45,815 bases of DNA from an uncultured Colwellia sp. (GCA_913020705.1 CAJWBY010000014.1:1-45815), one strand, 5' to 3'. Positions 35,108 through 44,422 are shown, numbered from the stretch's first letter. Numbers and translations are program-made. The notes: generated from the sequence alone by a model not told the origin.

Positions 35108-37030
35108 TTATTTAAGCTCATTGGCTTTTCGGTATTTACCGTGATAGTCAAAAATTCTGTCTTTGACGCGCCAATAGTATTTTTGTTTACTAGCAATAAC
35201 AAAATTAGGACACGGTAATATGTTAGCTAACTTCAACGCTTGTTCAAGATTTTTCACTTCGAACGACTCTGTAGAGCCTAGTTGAACACTGATTTTACCG
35301 CTAAGGCGTTTAGAAAAAATATCATTGAATACTTTAACTTGATTCGGCTTAGAGAAATCAAAAGATTCATTGAGTTCAGTGCCTTGTTCATCATGGTATG
35401 TGATTTTTAATTTATCAGTTCCCTTATCACTGACTTTCGTTAAATTAAGGCCTGCACAGCGAATAACTTTCGAACCTTTAAGTTTTAGTGCCTTTTTTAA
35501 CATATCATCGGGGTCAACCAATACTTCGAGGCATTGTAAACAGTTTCTAGCAGCTATGTCATTTTCACCACCGCAGTGAGGACATTCTTTAAATACAAAA
35601 CGATAGTCACATTGACTCTGGCTTTCTGCTAGGTATGCTTGCTCCTCACTAGGAACATTGACGAGGCCTTTGCATCGTCGGCCGTAGTGTTCCACTAAAT
35701 AACCGTCATCATCACAAATGCCCCAAAATACATTGGGAAATTCACAGCTTGGGCAAACAACTTGAACTGGCTGACTTTTGCTATTTGGCTTTTTCTCACC
35801 AACTTCTGGGTGATAGAGGTCAAAATCATTGCCTGTATAGTCAATTACCAAGCAATCTTTTTTGTTATCACTCAAACGCAGACCACGTCCGATGATTTGC
35901 TGATAGAGACTCACTGATTGTGTTGGACGTAATATCGCAATCATATCGACATGAGGCGCATCAAAGCCTGTGGTTAACACTGAAACATTAACCAAGTATT
36001 TAATTTCTTTACGCTTGAATGCCTTAATTAACTTATCGCGTTCAGTATTGTCGGTAGCGCCGGTAATCAATGCACTCAATTTGGTGGGTAAATAACTAAA
36101 TACTTCCTTTGCATGCTCAACAGTAGCTGCAAATATCATAATACCTTGACGTTTATGGCCAAGCTCAATGACCTGCTCAATAATGCTTTGAGTCACCCGG
36201 GGATTCTTGTTTAATAAATGATTCATATCCTTAGGACTATATTCGCCTGATGCATTAGCTTGCAGGGAACTAAAATCATAATGCTCTATGGTGGCATCGA
36301 CTAAATTGGGCTCAGTTAAATACTGGCGTTTAATTAAGTAACGAATGGGCAGTTCATAAATACAGTGCTCAAAAGGTCGGTTTTCTTCACTTCGCATGAA
36401 GCCACGATAATGCTTTTTATAAATCCAGCCCATACCTAAACGATAGGGGGTTGCGGTTAAACCTAATAATTTTACCTCGGGATTAACTTGCATCAATTTT
36501 TTAATAATTTGCTGGTACTGATTACTATTAGACTGCTTGTTTGCTTTTTCTTGGGGTTGTTCTTTGGGATCTAATTCAGGTTTATTTTGAGCTTTGTACT
36601 TCGTTTTATCCTTAAATAGTTCTTTAGGTTGTTCATTAGACAAGTCAGCGCTAGCTAAGTTAACTCTATGACATTCGTCAATAATAATTAAAGAGTAGGG
36701 CTCACTAAAATCATCTAGATTGCGGGCTGCCGATTGTATGCTGGCGAACGTGACTTGGTGCTGAGTTTCTTTCAGTTTTAATCCTGCAGAATAAATACCA
36801 GCGGTAACACCATAGGTTTCATATTTTTGATGATTTTGCTCAACCAATTCTTTCACATGGGTGAGTACTAGTATGTTTCGCTTTGCTAAACGAGCAAGCT
36901 CGGCAATTACCAGACTTTTACCTGAGCCTGTAGGTAAAACAATCACCGCAGATTCATTGGTTTTTCGAAAGTGTTTGAGCACCGCAGAAACAGCTTCTTG
37001 TTGATAATCTCTAAGTTGAAAAACTTCCAC
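35108..37030 (-). CDS. radD: DEAD/DEAH-box helicase RadD (YejH)
   Basis: Superfamily 2 helicase involved in recovery from DNA damage and replication-fork repair (RadD of E. coli, which stimulates RecA strand exchange). The 640-residue protein opens FQLRDYQQEAVSAVLKHFRK, Walker A PTGSGKS at 33-39, DECH at 118-121, GLTATPYRLG, VLTTGFDAPHVD and QQIIGRGLRL (motif VI), followed by four-Cys zinc modules (CPSCEFPN, CPHCGGEND and CLQC) and the C-terminal DYHGKYRKANEL. Compared with the E. coli sequence there is an extra stretch of about 45 hydrophilic residues, rich in Lys, Gln, Glu and Asn, directly after DECHR (residues about 124-170). Confidence 0.93.
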   Translation of the reverse strand: MEVFQLRDYQQEAVSAVLKHFRKTNESAVIVLPTGSGKSLVIAELARLAKRNILVLTHVKELVEQNHQKYETYGVTAGIYSAGLKLKETQHQVTFASIQSAARNLDDFSEPYSLIIIDECHRVNLASADLSNEQPKELFKDKTKYKAQNKPELDPKEQPQEKANKQSNSNQYQQIIKKLMQVNPEVKLLGLTATPYRLGMGWIYKKHYRGFMRSEENRPFEHCIYELPIRYLIKRQYLTEPNLVDATIEHYDFSSLQANASGEYSPKDMNHLLNKNPRVTQSIIEQVIELGHKRQGIMIFAATVEHAKEVFSYLPTKLSALITGATDNTERDKLIKAFKRKEIKYLVNVSVLTTGFDAPHVDMIAILRPTQSVSLYQQIIGRGLRLSDNKKDCLVIDYTGNDFDLYHPEVGEKKPNSKSQPVQVVCPSCEFPNVFWGICDDDGYLVEHYGRRCKGLVNVPSEEQAYLAESQSQCDYRFVFKECPHCGGENDIAARNCLQCLEVLVDPDDMLKKALKLKGSKVIRCAGLNLTKVSDKGTDKLKITYHDEQGTELNESFDFSKPNQVKVFNDIFSKRLSGKISVQLGSTESFEVKNLEQALKLANILPCPNFVIASKQKYYWRVKDRIFDYHGKYRKANELK

Positions 37031-37232
37031 GCAGTGCTGCTGCCTTAATAGGGAAAGAAAATCCGCTATAATAGCAAAAAATGTGCCTCAATATGAACGA
37101 TATTTTTTAATAATAAATTATCATACCTAAAGGATAGTTTTCATACAAAAAAAGGTCCTTAGGGTAAAGAAGTTTGCGGAAACATAATTAACCTCCTAGG
37201 CTAATTAAAATAAACATAATCAGGGATAGAAA

Positions 37233-37856
37233 ATGAATACAGCAACAAAAAAGCTGCTCGTACTTTTATTGGTTTCAATATCTAGTATTACGGTCGCGCA
37301 AACCACATCAACTAGCGAATACACCTCATTACTAAAAAAGAAAGGTTCTGATTGGGTACCGACTAATTACTCTGACAAAGAGCTAAATGAACCTGGTATG
37401 GTCTGCGTCCGATTTAATAATTATTGGTGTATTAAATCACCAATGGGAAAACCAACCTACTGGAATGGCCAAGAATCACAAGATTCACGTGGACATGCAC
37501 AGTTTATGCATCCTAAATATGCTGCTAGAGCTTTTGTAAAGCTGATGCATACTTACTATTTCAAGCATAATTTACGCTCTGCTACTGACATTATGAATAG
37601 ATATGCACCGTCGACCGACACGATAGGTTCGATAGTTGGGGGGAAGCCTAACCCGACGGGTGCTTATGCCAAGAAAATTGCCAAAGAGTTAGGTAAACAA
37701 GCTGACGAAGATCTACAGTTGTTTATCAACAAAAACACCATAAATCGAGACGAGATGGTGGCACTGCTCATCGTATTTGCTAAATGGGAAATCACAGCTA
37801 AACACCAAGTAACCGAAGAGCTTGCAATTGATGGGATTTCGCTTGCGGGTTTTTAA
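37233..37856 (+). CDS. Secreted structural-protein-P5-like protein
   Basis: 207 residues with a signal peptide (MNTATKKLLVLLLVSISSITVAQ). The mature part reads DSRGHAQFMHPKYAARAFVKLM, LRSATDIMNRYAPSTDT and PTGAYAKKIAKELG. This is the pattern of a family often labelled phage structural protein P5 or transglycosylase-associated protein, in which R...LL..Y......T...I...AP..D....Y.......G recurs. Free-living copies are seen in many bacteria; phage origin is possible but no other phage gene is near. It is divergent from radD, with about 200 bp between, and followed by a weak hairpin. Confidence 0.72.
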   Translation: MNTATKKLLVLLLVSISSITVAQTTSTSEYTSLLKKKGSDWVPTNYSDKELNEPGMVCVRFNNYWCIKSPMGKPTYWNGQESQDSRGHAQFMHPKYAARAFVKLMHTYYFKHNLRSATDIMNRYAPSTDTIGSIVGGKPNPTGAYAKKIAKELGKQADEDLQLFINKNTINRDEMVALLIVFAKWEITAKHQVTEELAIDGISLAGF

Positions 37857-38389
37857 CCTATAGTAAAACTTTTTGTTAGTTATCTGTAGATTGCTACTAC
37901 ATTTAATGTATAGATTGCTTTAAAAGTAGGGTTCATTAATTTTCATATATGCAGATTTTTTGAACAACATTTAGCCCCTTTATCAAAACTTGATATAGGG
38001 TTTTACGTATCATAATCGCCGCTTAATAGGGGAGATTTGGTTCAGAAAGAGCGACCGTTATGTTGCATTAGTGATCTTCAGATAATATCTACGCTAATGA
38101 CAATTTTATTGAATAAAAACAGTGCCTGTACTATTTATCCCGCTACATTAGATAATCCGCTAACCAAAAGTTTAGCGGTTTTTTTGTTTTCTGTAATATA
38201 CGTTCTTAGATTTTCTTTAAAAGGACACCATCAATAACTTTTATGAAAAGACGACTGTAAGTAACAGTATACCCGCAATGATTTATTCATTGTTGTTAAT
38301 AAACTGACACACCTTACAATATTTTAAGGGTGAGAATAATAACGCCAAATATAATTTTATTTTTTGTAAAACACCTATAAATAATTGTC
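37857..38389. other. 530-bp gene-free stretch with two hairpins
   Basis: Contains a stem CCCTTTATCAA / TTGATATAGGG (37976-38000, one mismatch) with TTTT, a plausible terminator of the P5-like gene. It also holds a strong orphan terminator at 38157-38185. A 66-codon ORF across the middle has no binding site or recognisable features and is not called. Confidence 0.5.
38157..38185 (+). terminator. Orphan Rho-independent terminator, possible small RNA 3' end
   Basis: CCGCTAA (38157-38163) / TTAGCGG (38172-38178) with a short loop and seven T. No gene on this strand ends nearby: the P5-like gene ends 300 bp upstream and has its own hairpin. It could close an unannotated RNA. Confidence 0.72.
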
Positions 38390-38403
38390 TGAATACGTAT
38401 TCA
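38390..38403. promoter_or_regulatory. Perfect 14-bp palindrome, candidate LacI-family (maltose/starch) operator
   Basis: TGAATACGTATTCA is fully self-complementary with a central CG, the usual design of LacI-family operators, and lies 102 bp before the amylase ATG. The assignment to a MalR-like starch/maltodextrin regulator is inference from its position upstream of the amylase; the regulator is not in the window. Confidence 0.55.
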
Positions 38404-38504
38404 TATTTTTTGATATATCACTTTCATTAAATTTAATGCAACCTGATTTGGCTGTTTAATAAGCAAAAAGAAACATTAAATTTACATTAGGAATAAAAAT
38501 AAAA

Positions 38505-40523
38505 ATGAAAATGAAAATGAAAATTAAAACTAAAGTAATTAAATCTCTATTAACGACAAGTATGGCATTAGGCATTGCTTGTCAAGTTCAAGCGGTTGAA
38601 CAACCCACTACATTTGTTCATTTATTTGAATGGAGTTGGCAAGATGTCGCCCAAGAATGTGAAGACTATTTAGGCCCAAAAGGGTATGCAGCAGTTCAGG
38701 TTTCACCACCTAATGAGCACATTCAAGGAGGACAATGGTGGACTCGTTATCAACCTGTGAGCTATAAAATAGAAAGTCGAAGCGGTAACCGTGCCCAATT
38801 TGTCGACATGGTTAATCGTTGTAAAGCTGTCGGTGTAGAAATATACGTTGATGCGGTTTTAAATCATATGGCAGCAGGAAGTGGTACTGGAACAGCAGGT
38901 AGTACCTATGGCAATAAAAGCTTTCCTAACTTCGGGCCTCAAGACTTTCATGATACCTGTGCGATAACCGATTATAACAATCGCTGGCAAGTACAAAACT
39001 GTGAACTTGTTGGTTTAACAGATCTAAATACGGGGGCACCTTATGTACAAGAAACGCTGGCAGATTATTTAAACGACTTACAAAACATTGGCGTAGCTGG
39101 TTTTCGTTTTGATGCCTCAAAACATATGGCATTAGGCGATATTCAAGGCGTGTTATCTAAAGTGAATGGTTCACCCTTGGTGTTTCAAGAAGTGATTGAC
39201 CAAGGTGGGGAACCGATCACATCAAGTGAGTATCAAAGCACGGGTTTAGTCACTGAATTCAAATATACCACGCAATTAGGTAACACCTTTAAAAATGGCA
39301 GCCTATCTGCACTTAGCTCCTTTGGTGAAGCTTGGGGGTTTTTACCCAGCAGTTCAGCGGTGGTTTTTGTTGATAACCATGACAATCAACGTGGTCATGG
39401 TGGTGGCGGTAATGTGATTACTTTTGAGGATGGACGTTTATACGACTTAGCGAATGTATTTATGTTAGCTTTTCCGTATGGCTATCCGAAAGTTATGTCT
39501 AGTTATGATTTTCATGGAGATACAGATGCTGGTGCTCCAAGTGTTCCTGTACATAATAATGGGAATTTAGAATGTTTTGGCAGTAATTGGAAGTGTGAAC
39601 ATCGTTGGTCTTATATTGCCGGAGGTGTCGACTTTAGAAATAACACCGCAGATAACTGGAACACTACAAACTGGTGGGATAATGGTAATAACCAAATAGC
39701 TTTTGGTCGTGGTAGTTCAGGTTTTGTCGCAATTAACAAAGAAGATTTTAATTTAAACGTTACGCTTGCTACTGATATGAATGCAGGAACCTATTGTAAC
39801 GTTTTAAAAGGTCAATTATCTGCGGATGCTAAATCATGTAGTGGTGAAACTATCACCGTAAACAATGGCGGTAGTATCAATGCTAATGTCGGCGTTTGGG
39901 ATGCTTTTGCAATACATCAAGGTGCAAAAATTAATAGCGATGTAACAGGTTCTGAACAAATCAAACGTACGGTGATATTCATTCAAGCTCAAACACAAAG
40001 TGGGCAAGATATGTTTATTCGTGGTGGTATTGACCATGATTATGCTAATAATAATTTAGGGAGAAATTGTCAGACCTCAAATTTTGAGTGTTCTATGCCC
40101 ATTAGTCATAACAATTTACAAAGTGCGACGACAACACCATGGAAAAACAATGAAAGTTATTTAGATTGGTACGGCAGCGAAGTTGGTCAAAGCAATGCAG
40201 CTGAAGGTACGCCTCTTGATTGGACGACAAATGCTTGGCCATCAGATTGGGGAAGAAAACGTACTGTTGCCAATGATGGTTATGGAGAAGAACCGTTAAA
40301 TATTTGGGGCCAACATTACTGGATGTTAGACGTTGATATGGATTGTAGTCTAACGGTTAATAATAAATTTGAAGTCAAAGCTTATGTTAAAAATGGACAA
40401 GGTTGGGAAGGGGATATTAACCAAGCTAACACGCCTTATTCATCAAGTAACCATGTAGCTGAATGTGGAAAAATTAATAAATTTGACTTCAATAGTAATA
40501 CGGTTGAAATTCGAAACTTTTAG
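38505..40523 (+). CDS. Secreted chloride-dependent alpha-amylase (GH13) with C-terminal propeptide-like domain
   Basis: Endo-acting enzyme hydrolysing alpha-1,4 links of starch and glycogen outside the cell. The 672-residue precursor starts with a signal peptide ending VQA (residue 30). The GH13 domain has [17 protein letters not shown] (nucleophile Asp203), VFQEVID (acid Glu229) and [10 protein letters not shown] (Asp293). These positions keep the spacing known from the P. haloplanktis amylase (174, 200, 264). Chloride ligands Arg201, Asn291 and Lys329 are all present. The C-terminal 190 residues (from about [20 protein letters not shown]) match the cleaved propeptide of that enzyme. The start has three tandem ATGAAA units, leaving the exact ATG ambiguous; TAGGA lies 12 bases before the first. 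Confidence 0.96.
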   Translation: MKMKMKIKTKVIKSLLTTSMALGIACQVQAVEQPTTFVHLFEWSWQDVAQECEDYLGPKGYAAVQVSPPNEHIQGGQWWTRYQPVSYKIESRSGNRAQFVDMVNRCKAVGVEIYVDAVLNHMAAGSGTGTAGSTYGNKSFPNFGPQDFHDTCAITDYNNRWQVQNCELVGLTDLNTGAPYVQETLADYLNDLQNIGVAGFRFDASKHMALGDIQGVLSKVNGSPLVFQEVIDQGGEPITSSEYQSTGLVTEFKYTTQLGNTFKNGSLSALSSFGEAWGFLPSSSAVVFVDNHDNQRGHGGGGNVITFEDGRLYDLANVFMLAFPYGYPKVMSSYDFHGDTDAGAPSVPVHNNGNLECFGSNWKCEHRWSYIAGGVDFRNNTADNWNTTNWWDNGNNQIAFGRGSSGFVAINKEDFNLNVTLATDMNAGTYCNVLKGQLSADAKSCSGETITVNNGGSINANVGVWDAFAIHQGAKINSDVTGSEQIKRTVIFIQAQTQSGQDMFIRGGIDHDYANNNLGRNCQTSNFECSMPISHNNLQSATTTPWKNNESYLDWYGSEVGQSNAAEGTPLDWTTNAWPSDWGRKRTVANDGYGEEPLNIWGQHYWMLDVDMDCSLTVNNKFEVKAYVKNGQGWEGDINQANTPYSSSNHVAECGKINKFDFNSNTVEIRNF

Positions 40524-40567
40524 AATTTGATAGCGTATTTATCATTTCTTTAATGGTGATAAGCTTT

Positions 40568-40604
40568 AAGGCTAGGCAAATTATTTGTTTAGCCTTTGTT
40601 GTTT
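40568..40604 (+). terminator. Terminator after the amylase gene
   Basis: AAGGCTA (40568-40574) / TAGCCTT (40590-40596) with inner CAAAT / ATTTG, followed by TTGTTGTTT. About 45 bp after the stop. Confidence 0.8.
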
Positions 40605-40803
40605 ATTAATAATCTTATTTAATCGAGCAACTAATTTATGAAAAAGTGAGAAATGTTCAACTAAAACGCGGAGTTCTTATTTTCTTTTTCTTTCTTGTGA
40701 ATATTGATTAGGGTTCTCAAACTCTTTTTTATTTACATAGACGTTTTTGAAAATCCTTTATAAAAACAGTGTTATCTTAATACAGAATGCATTGCCATAG
40801 AAT

Positions 40804-41433
40804 TTAGCCATTAATCGTGGCGTCAAAATGGGTTATTGGAACAACTTCACCTGCATCCATGTTATCTATATGGATGTCACCAATCCGAACTCTAACCAGT
40901 CTTAAAGTTGCGAAGCCTACAGCCGCCGTCATTTTCCTTATCTGACGATTTTTTCCTTCACAGAGTGTAATTGATATCCAGCTAGTAGGGCCATGTCTTG
41001 GGTCGCGAATTTTACGACCACGCGTGGGTAATTGAGGATTACAATCAAGTTTGACAGCTTTACAAGGCAAGGTTAAATAAGTCGATCCATTAATCGTAAT
41101 ATCAACACCATTTTTCAGCAATAACATTGCTTGATATGTGATGACTCCGTCTACTTGAACGTAGTATTCTTTTTCTATATTTTTGCTTCTTATCTTATAG
41201 CTGATCATACCGTCGGTAGTGAGTAACAATAAACCTTCTGAGTCGTGATCTAATCGGCCAATCGCCATGGTTTTATCGGGGAATGTAAATAGCTCACCTA
41301 ACAAATGTTTTTTCTTGCGTTTTTCAGGTAAAAACTGACTTAAAAAACCATATGGCTTAAATATTTTGAAGTGCTGATGAGTTTGCCTTAGCTCAGGGAA
41401 TTCTGTTAAACAAGTTTGGTCATTAATTGGCAT
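40804..41433 (-). CDS. rluE: RluE-type 23S rRNA pseudouridine synthase
   Basis: Member of the RsuA/RluBEF branch, which isomerises U2457 of 23S rRNA in E. coli. The 209-residue protein begins with FKIFKPYGFLSQF, has the catalytic GRLDHDSEGLLLL (Asp62), EYYVQVDG, and the C-terminal SWISITLCEGKNRQIRKMTAAVG and LVRVRIG blocks. There is no S4 domain, as in RluE (217 residues). The minus-strand gene stands alone between the amylase and a LysR regulator. RluE rather than RluF is chosen on length. Confidence 0.88.
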   Translation of the reverse strand: MPINDQTCLTEFPELRQTHQHFKIFKPYGFLSQFLPEKRKKKHLLGELFTFPDKTMAIGRLDHDSEGLLLLTTDGMISYKIRSKNIEKEYYVQVDGVITYQAMLLLKNGVDITINGSTYLTLPCKAVKLDCNPQLPTRGRKIRDPRHGPTSWISITLCEGKNRQIRKMTAAVGFATLRLVRVRIGDIHIDNMDAGEVVPITHFDATING

Positions 41434-41519
41434 TAAATATTATTTTAATCGTAGAATATGAATGGTTCCTCATTATACGATTAGTCGAGGTTACATGCAC
41501 TGAAGAGATGATAATGTTA

Positions 41520-42536
41520 CTAAGGGGTATTCATTTCATCAGGCATAGACCAATCGTTTTCGCTGGCGAGGTTAATCAGTCTTTGTTTATCTTGACTGAA
41601 CTCTTCTTCTAACCAAGCGATAAAGAGATTAATATCATCAATGGCGTTGGTTTCGGGTGCTACATAGTAATAATACTGCCATGGGCTCTGAGTGATTTGG
41701 ACCCGCTCAGGGAGACAAAGGTTGTTGCTTTCAAGTTCATCTAATATCAGCATTAAATCCATCATCGCCACGCCTTCACCTGCAATTGTGGCAATAATAG
41801 CTAAATCTAAACTATTGAAGGTAATACCTTTATTTAGGCTATGAACATCATTTTTTGTTGACGCTAACCATTGTTTCCAGTCAGATTTATCTTGCGTAGG
41901 GTGTATGTGAACATTATCAATTGCTTGTTGAACGGTGAGTTGTTGCTGGTTTTCACAGAGTGAGGGATGATAAATCGGCGCCATAAACTCACTACGTAAA
42001 CTATTATCTACATATCGAGCATCGGGATATTTTTCGCCAAATAGGGCTACATCATAACCACCACTTTCAAGGTTTATATTAACCCCTGCTTGGAACCAAG
42101 CGAGTGTTAAGTTCACTTGTAGATTTGGGTAACGTTTTCTAAATTTATGCAGCCTAGGAACTAACCATCGTGCTGCTAAACTGGTTTCCACTTTGATTTT
42201 TAGTTCACTTTGCTGTGAAGGAGCCAATTGATAAATTGCCCTATTTAATTCTCCAAATTGTCTCGATAGCAGCATTGACAATTCACTACCCTCATTGGTT
42301 AGCTCCAAAGCTCGATGCAAACGATTGAATAAACTAAAGCCAAGATTATCTTCAAGTTGCCGTATTTGTCTGCTTACTGCACTTTGGGTGACATTAAGTT
42401 CGGTGGCAGCATGAGTAAAACTTAAATATCGGGCGGCAGCCTCAAATACTCGCAATGCATTTAAGGAATGCGGAAGGTTAAAGTGGCGCTTAAGTGCATG
42501 GCGTTGCATGGATTTCTCGTAAATATCAGTTGACAT
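41520..42536 (-). CDS. LysR-family transcriptional regulator (GcvA-like)
   Basis: 338 residues. The helix-turn-helix is at about residues 25-85: LNALRVFEAAARYLSFTHAA, TELNVTQSAVSRQIRQLED and LFNRLHRALELTNEG, the phrasing typical of the GcvA/AmpR group. The remaining 240 residues form the effector-binding domain. The N-terminal 20 residues are longer than usual; ATG at 42509 (MQRHALK) is an alternative start. It is divergent from the MATE gene across 105 bp, the classic arrangement for a LysR regulator and its target, so control of that transporter is a reasonable inference. Confidence 0.92.
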   Translation of the reverse strand: MSTDIYEKSMQRHALKRHFNLPHSLNALRVFEAAARYLSFTHAATELNVTQSAVSRQIRQLEDNLGFSLFNRLHRALELTNEGSELSMLLSRQFGELNRAIYQLAPSQQSELKIKVETSLAARWLVPRLHKFRKRYPNLQVNLTLAWFQAGVNINLESGGYDVALFGEKYPDARYVDNSLRSEFMAPIYHPSLCENQQQLTVQQAIDNVHIHPTQDKSDWKQWLASTKNDVHSLNKGITFNSLDLAIIATIAGEGVAMMDLMLILDELESNNLCLPERVQITQSPWQYYYYVAPETNAIDDINLFIAWLEEEFSQDKQRLINLASENDWSMPDEMNTP

Positions 42537-42641
42537 GAGTTTTATGCATCCTAGATTGGCATATTACTCGTTTGAAAACCATTATACATTCATTTAATTT
42601 GTAGCTCTTGAGGAAAGTTAACAAAATATAAGGGGATAAAC

Positions 42642-43970
42642 GTGAAGCAGCTAGCTAAATTTGCAGTACCTTTAATCATTTCACAATTAGTCGCACAATT
42701 AATGGTACTTTCAGATATTTGGATGATGGCACGTATTGGTGTTATTACTATGGCTGCTGGAGGGCTTGCCGGTTCTGTTTTTGGCTTTATTTTTGTTGTG
42801 TTAATGAGTCTAATTGGTGCTGTAACTAATCTGCTGGCAATAGCTTATGGTGAAAAACAGCATTGCGGTGGAAATGATGCTGAAATTCGAGGGATTTTAA
42901 AAAGTGCCATTTTATTATCTGTGATGATCAGTCTCGCCTTATTACCCTTGTTTTACTTATTACCAAATTTATTGTTAATGACTGGACAAGAAACTGAGAT
43001 CATTGATATTAGCATGCTCTATTTACATGCATTAAAATGGTCAATGCTGCCTAACTTGTTGATTGTAGTATTTCGTGGGCTGGCGGTAACCTTTGGGTCT
43101 CCTCGTTCTGTTTTGTGGGCTTCAGTGTTCACTGTCATACTAAATATTATTATTAGTTATGTGCTAGCATTTGTTCTGGATTTTGGCATTGTTGGTATCG
43201 GTTACGGTACTTCATTAGCTGCTTGGTTGATGGCTGTTTGTTATGGCGTTTGGTTATTTCGCCAGCCCAAGTTTTTACCGTACAAACCTTGGACTAAATG
43301 GTTCGAATATAAACTTAATACCGTTAAACCTTTAATGTTCATGGGGGCATTTGTTGCTTTGGCAACATTGACTGAGTTTGCATTAATTTCAGGTGCTGGC
43401 TTGATGGCAGGTACTTTAGGAGCAGTATCACTTGCCGCACATCAAATTGCTTTGCAAATTTTGAGCTTTTCTTGGTGTATTGCTTATGGTTTTGCTCAAG
43501 CAACCTCAATATTAGTTGGTAACCAATTTGGCAGTATAAGAGACAAGCAAACCATCATTAACATCGCACGTAATGGTTTGATCTTGGCTACCGTATCAAG
43601 TGTATTGATAGGCTTGTTGTTCACAATAAACCCTGAATGGCTGTCGCAGTGGTTTGCTAATCCGGACGATGCGCTTTTTACTGAACTGGTGGATATTCTA
43701 CCGAGTTTGATGTTAGTGGCTGCCGCCTGTTTTGTGGTAGATTCATGGCAATTGACTGGATTAAATATTTTACGAGGTATGAAAATAGTGTTTGCTCCAG
43801 CAGTGATCACGGGTGTAGGTTATTTGTTGGCAGGCTTACCAGCTGCCTGGTATTTTATGCAGACATTTCAATTACAAGGCATATGGATGGGTATTGGTTT
43901 AGGGCTTGGCGTAACTGGATGTTTATTATTGGTACAAGTATCGTTAAATTTAAATAAGTTAAGTACCTAA
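42642..43970 (+). CDS. MATE-family efflux transporter
   Basis: 442 residues, twelve hydrophobic segments, in the Na+/H+-coupled multidrug and toxin extrusion family. It starts FAVPLIISQLVAQLMVLSDIWMMARIG with the usual P..I..L...L....D..M.....G, and has MGAFVALATLTEFALISGAG at the start of the second half and SLAAHQIALQILSF after it. GTG 42642 is preceded by AAGGGGA about eight bases before. Substrate unknown; divergent from a LysR regulator. Confidence 0.92.
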   Translation: MKQLAKFAVPLIISQLVAQLMVLSDIWMMARIGVITMAAGGLAGSVFGFIFVVLMSLIGAVTNLLAIAYGEKQHCGGNDAEIRGILKSAILLSVMISLALLPLFYLLPNLLLMTGQETEIIDISMLYLHALKWSMLPNLLIVVFRGLAVTFGSPRSVLWASVFTVILNIIISYVLAFVLDFGIVGIGYGTSLAAWLMAVCYGVWLFRQPKFLPYKPWTKWFEYKLNTVKPLMFMGAFVALATLTEFALISGAGLMAGTLGAVSLAAHQIALQILSFSWCIAYGFAQATSILVGNQFGSIRDKQTIINIARNGLILATVSSVLIGLLFTINPEWLSQWFANPDDALFTELVDILPSLMLVAAACFVVDSWQLTGLNILRGMKIVFAPAVITGVGYLLAGLPAAWYFMQTFQLQGIWMGIGLGLGVTGCLLLVQVSLNLNKLST

Positions 43971-44065
43971 AGGTTGCCTGTATGGTGCTTAGATAATATT
44001 ACTTAGTCCACTATATATGTTTAACATTTGATTGAAAGTATAAGAAACACATCAAGCAAACTGCA

Positions 44066-44104
44066 CTAAAAAGGCCAGAGGAGTAAACCACTGACCTTTC
44101 ATTA
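44066..44104 (-). terminator. Minus-strand terminator after the malQ tail ORFs
   Basis: AAGGCCAG (44071-44078) and CTGACCTT (44091-44098), one G-U pair, with a run of A before it that reads as U-run on the minus strand. It lies 30 bp after the 28-codon ORF. Confidence 0.65.
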
Positions 44105-44133
44105 AAAACCGTCAAAACATTCTAATACAGGAC

Positions 44134-44220
44134 TTATTCAGGTGGTGATTTTTTTAAAAGTGGCGGTAGGTATAAAGGGCGCTCTTTAACGGGTTGTTTA
44201 TTAACTTCTGCTTTAGCCAT
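44134..44220 (-). CDS. Small ORF, 28 aa, behind malQ
   Basis: ATG at 44220 has AAGGGGA seven bases before it, an excellent binding site, and a terminator follows 30 bp downstream. The product is a basic, Pro-rich peptide (AEVNKQPVKERPLYLPPLL) of 28 residues ending KKSPPE. No family is recognised. The strong initiation signal, proximity to malQ and terminator argue for a translated small protein; coding nature remains unproved. Confidence 0.5.
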   Translation of the reverse strand: MAKAEVNKQPVKERPLYLPPLLKKSPPE

Positions 44221-44422
44221 GATGATCCCCTTTCTTATGAATAATAATAAGATACGTTATGTCATATTGTGCGAATCGTTTGCACAATTGCTGTGGGCTG
44301 ATGTGTTGATTAACTCCGATTACCATATGTAATAAATAGTATAGCTCATAAAAATGGTTATGTTTGATTGTTTGCGTTGTCATAAACATATTAATCACAT
44401 TATTACTTCGGTCTTGCTTCAT
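44213..44422 (-). CDS. Small ORF overlapping the malQ 3' end, uncertain
   Basis: 69 codons from an ATG that overlaps the last 20 bases of malQ in another frame, or 58 from an internal ATG. It ends GDHHG just over the binding site and start of the 28-codon ORF, a translation-coupling layout. Composition is rich in His, Tyr and Ile (FYELYYLLHMVIGVNQH, YDITYLIIIHKK). No family recognised and no convincing binding site, so it may be spurious. Confidence 0.3.
   Translation of the reverse strand: MKQDRSNNVINMFMTTQTIKHNHFYELYYLLHMVIGVNQHISPQQLCKRFAQYDITYLIIIHKKGDHHG

Noticed and set aside
37233..37856. A prophage around the P5-like protein
   Set aside because: No capsid, tail, integrase or lysis gene flanks it; neighbours are radD and an amylase.
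38037..38237. 66-codon plus-strand ORF between the P5-like gene and the amylase
   Set aside because: No ribosome binding site, non-ATG start, and it runs through a strong terminator hairpin at 38157-38185; composition is not protein-like.
34985..38500. Direct repeat of the tRNA-Ser 3' end marking a right island boundary
   Set aside because: Searched by eye for TTCAAATCTC and TCTCACCGCCA copies to the right of the array and saw none.
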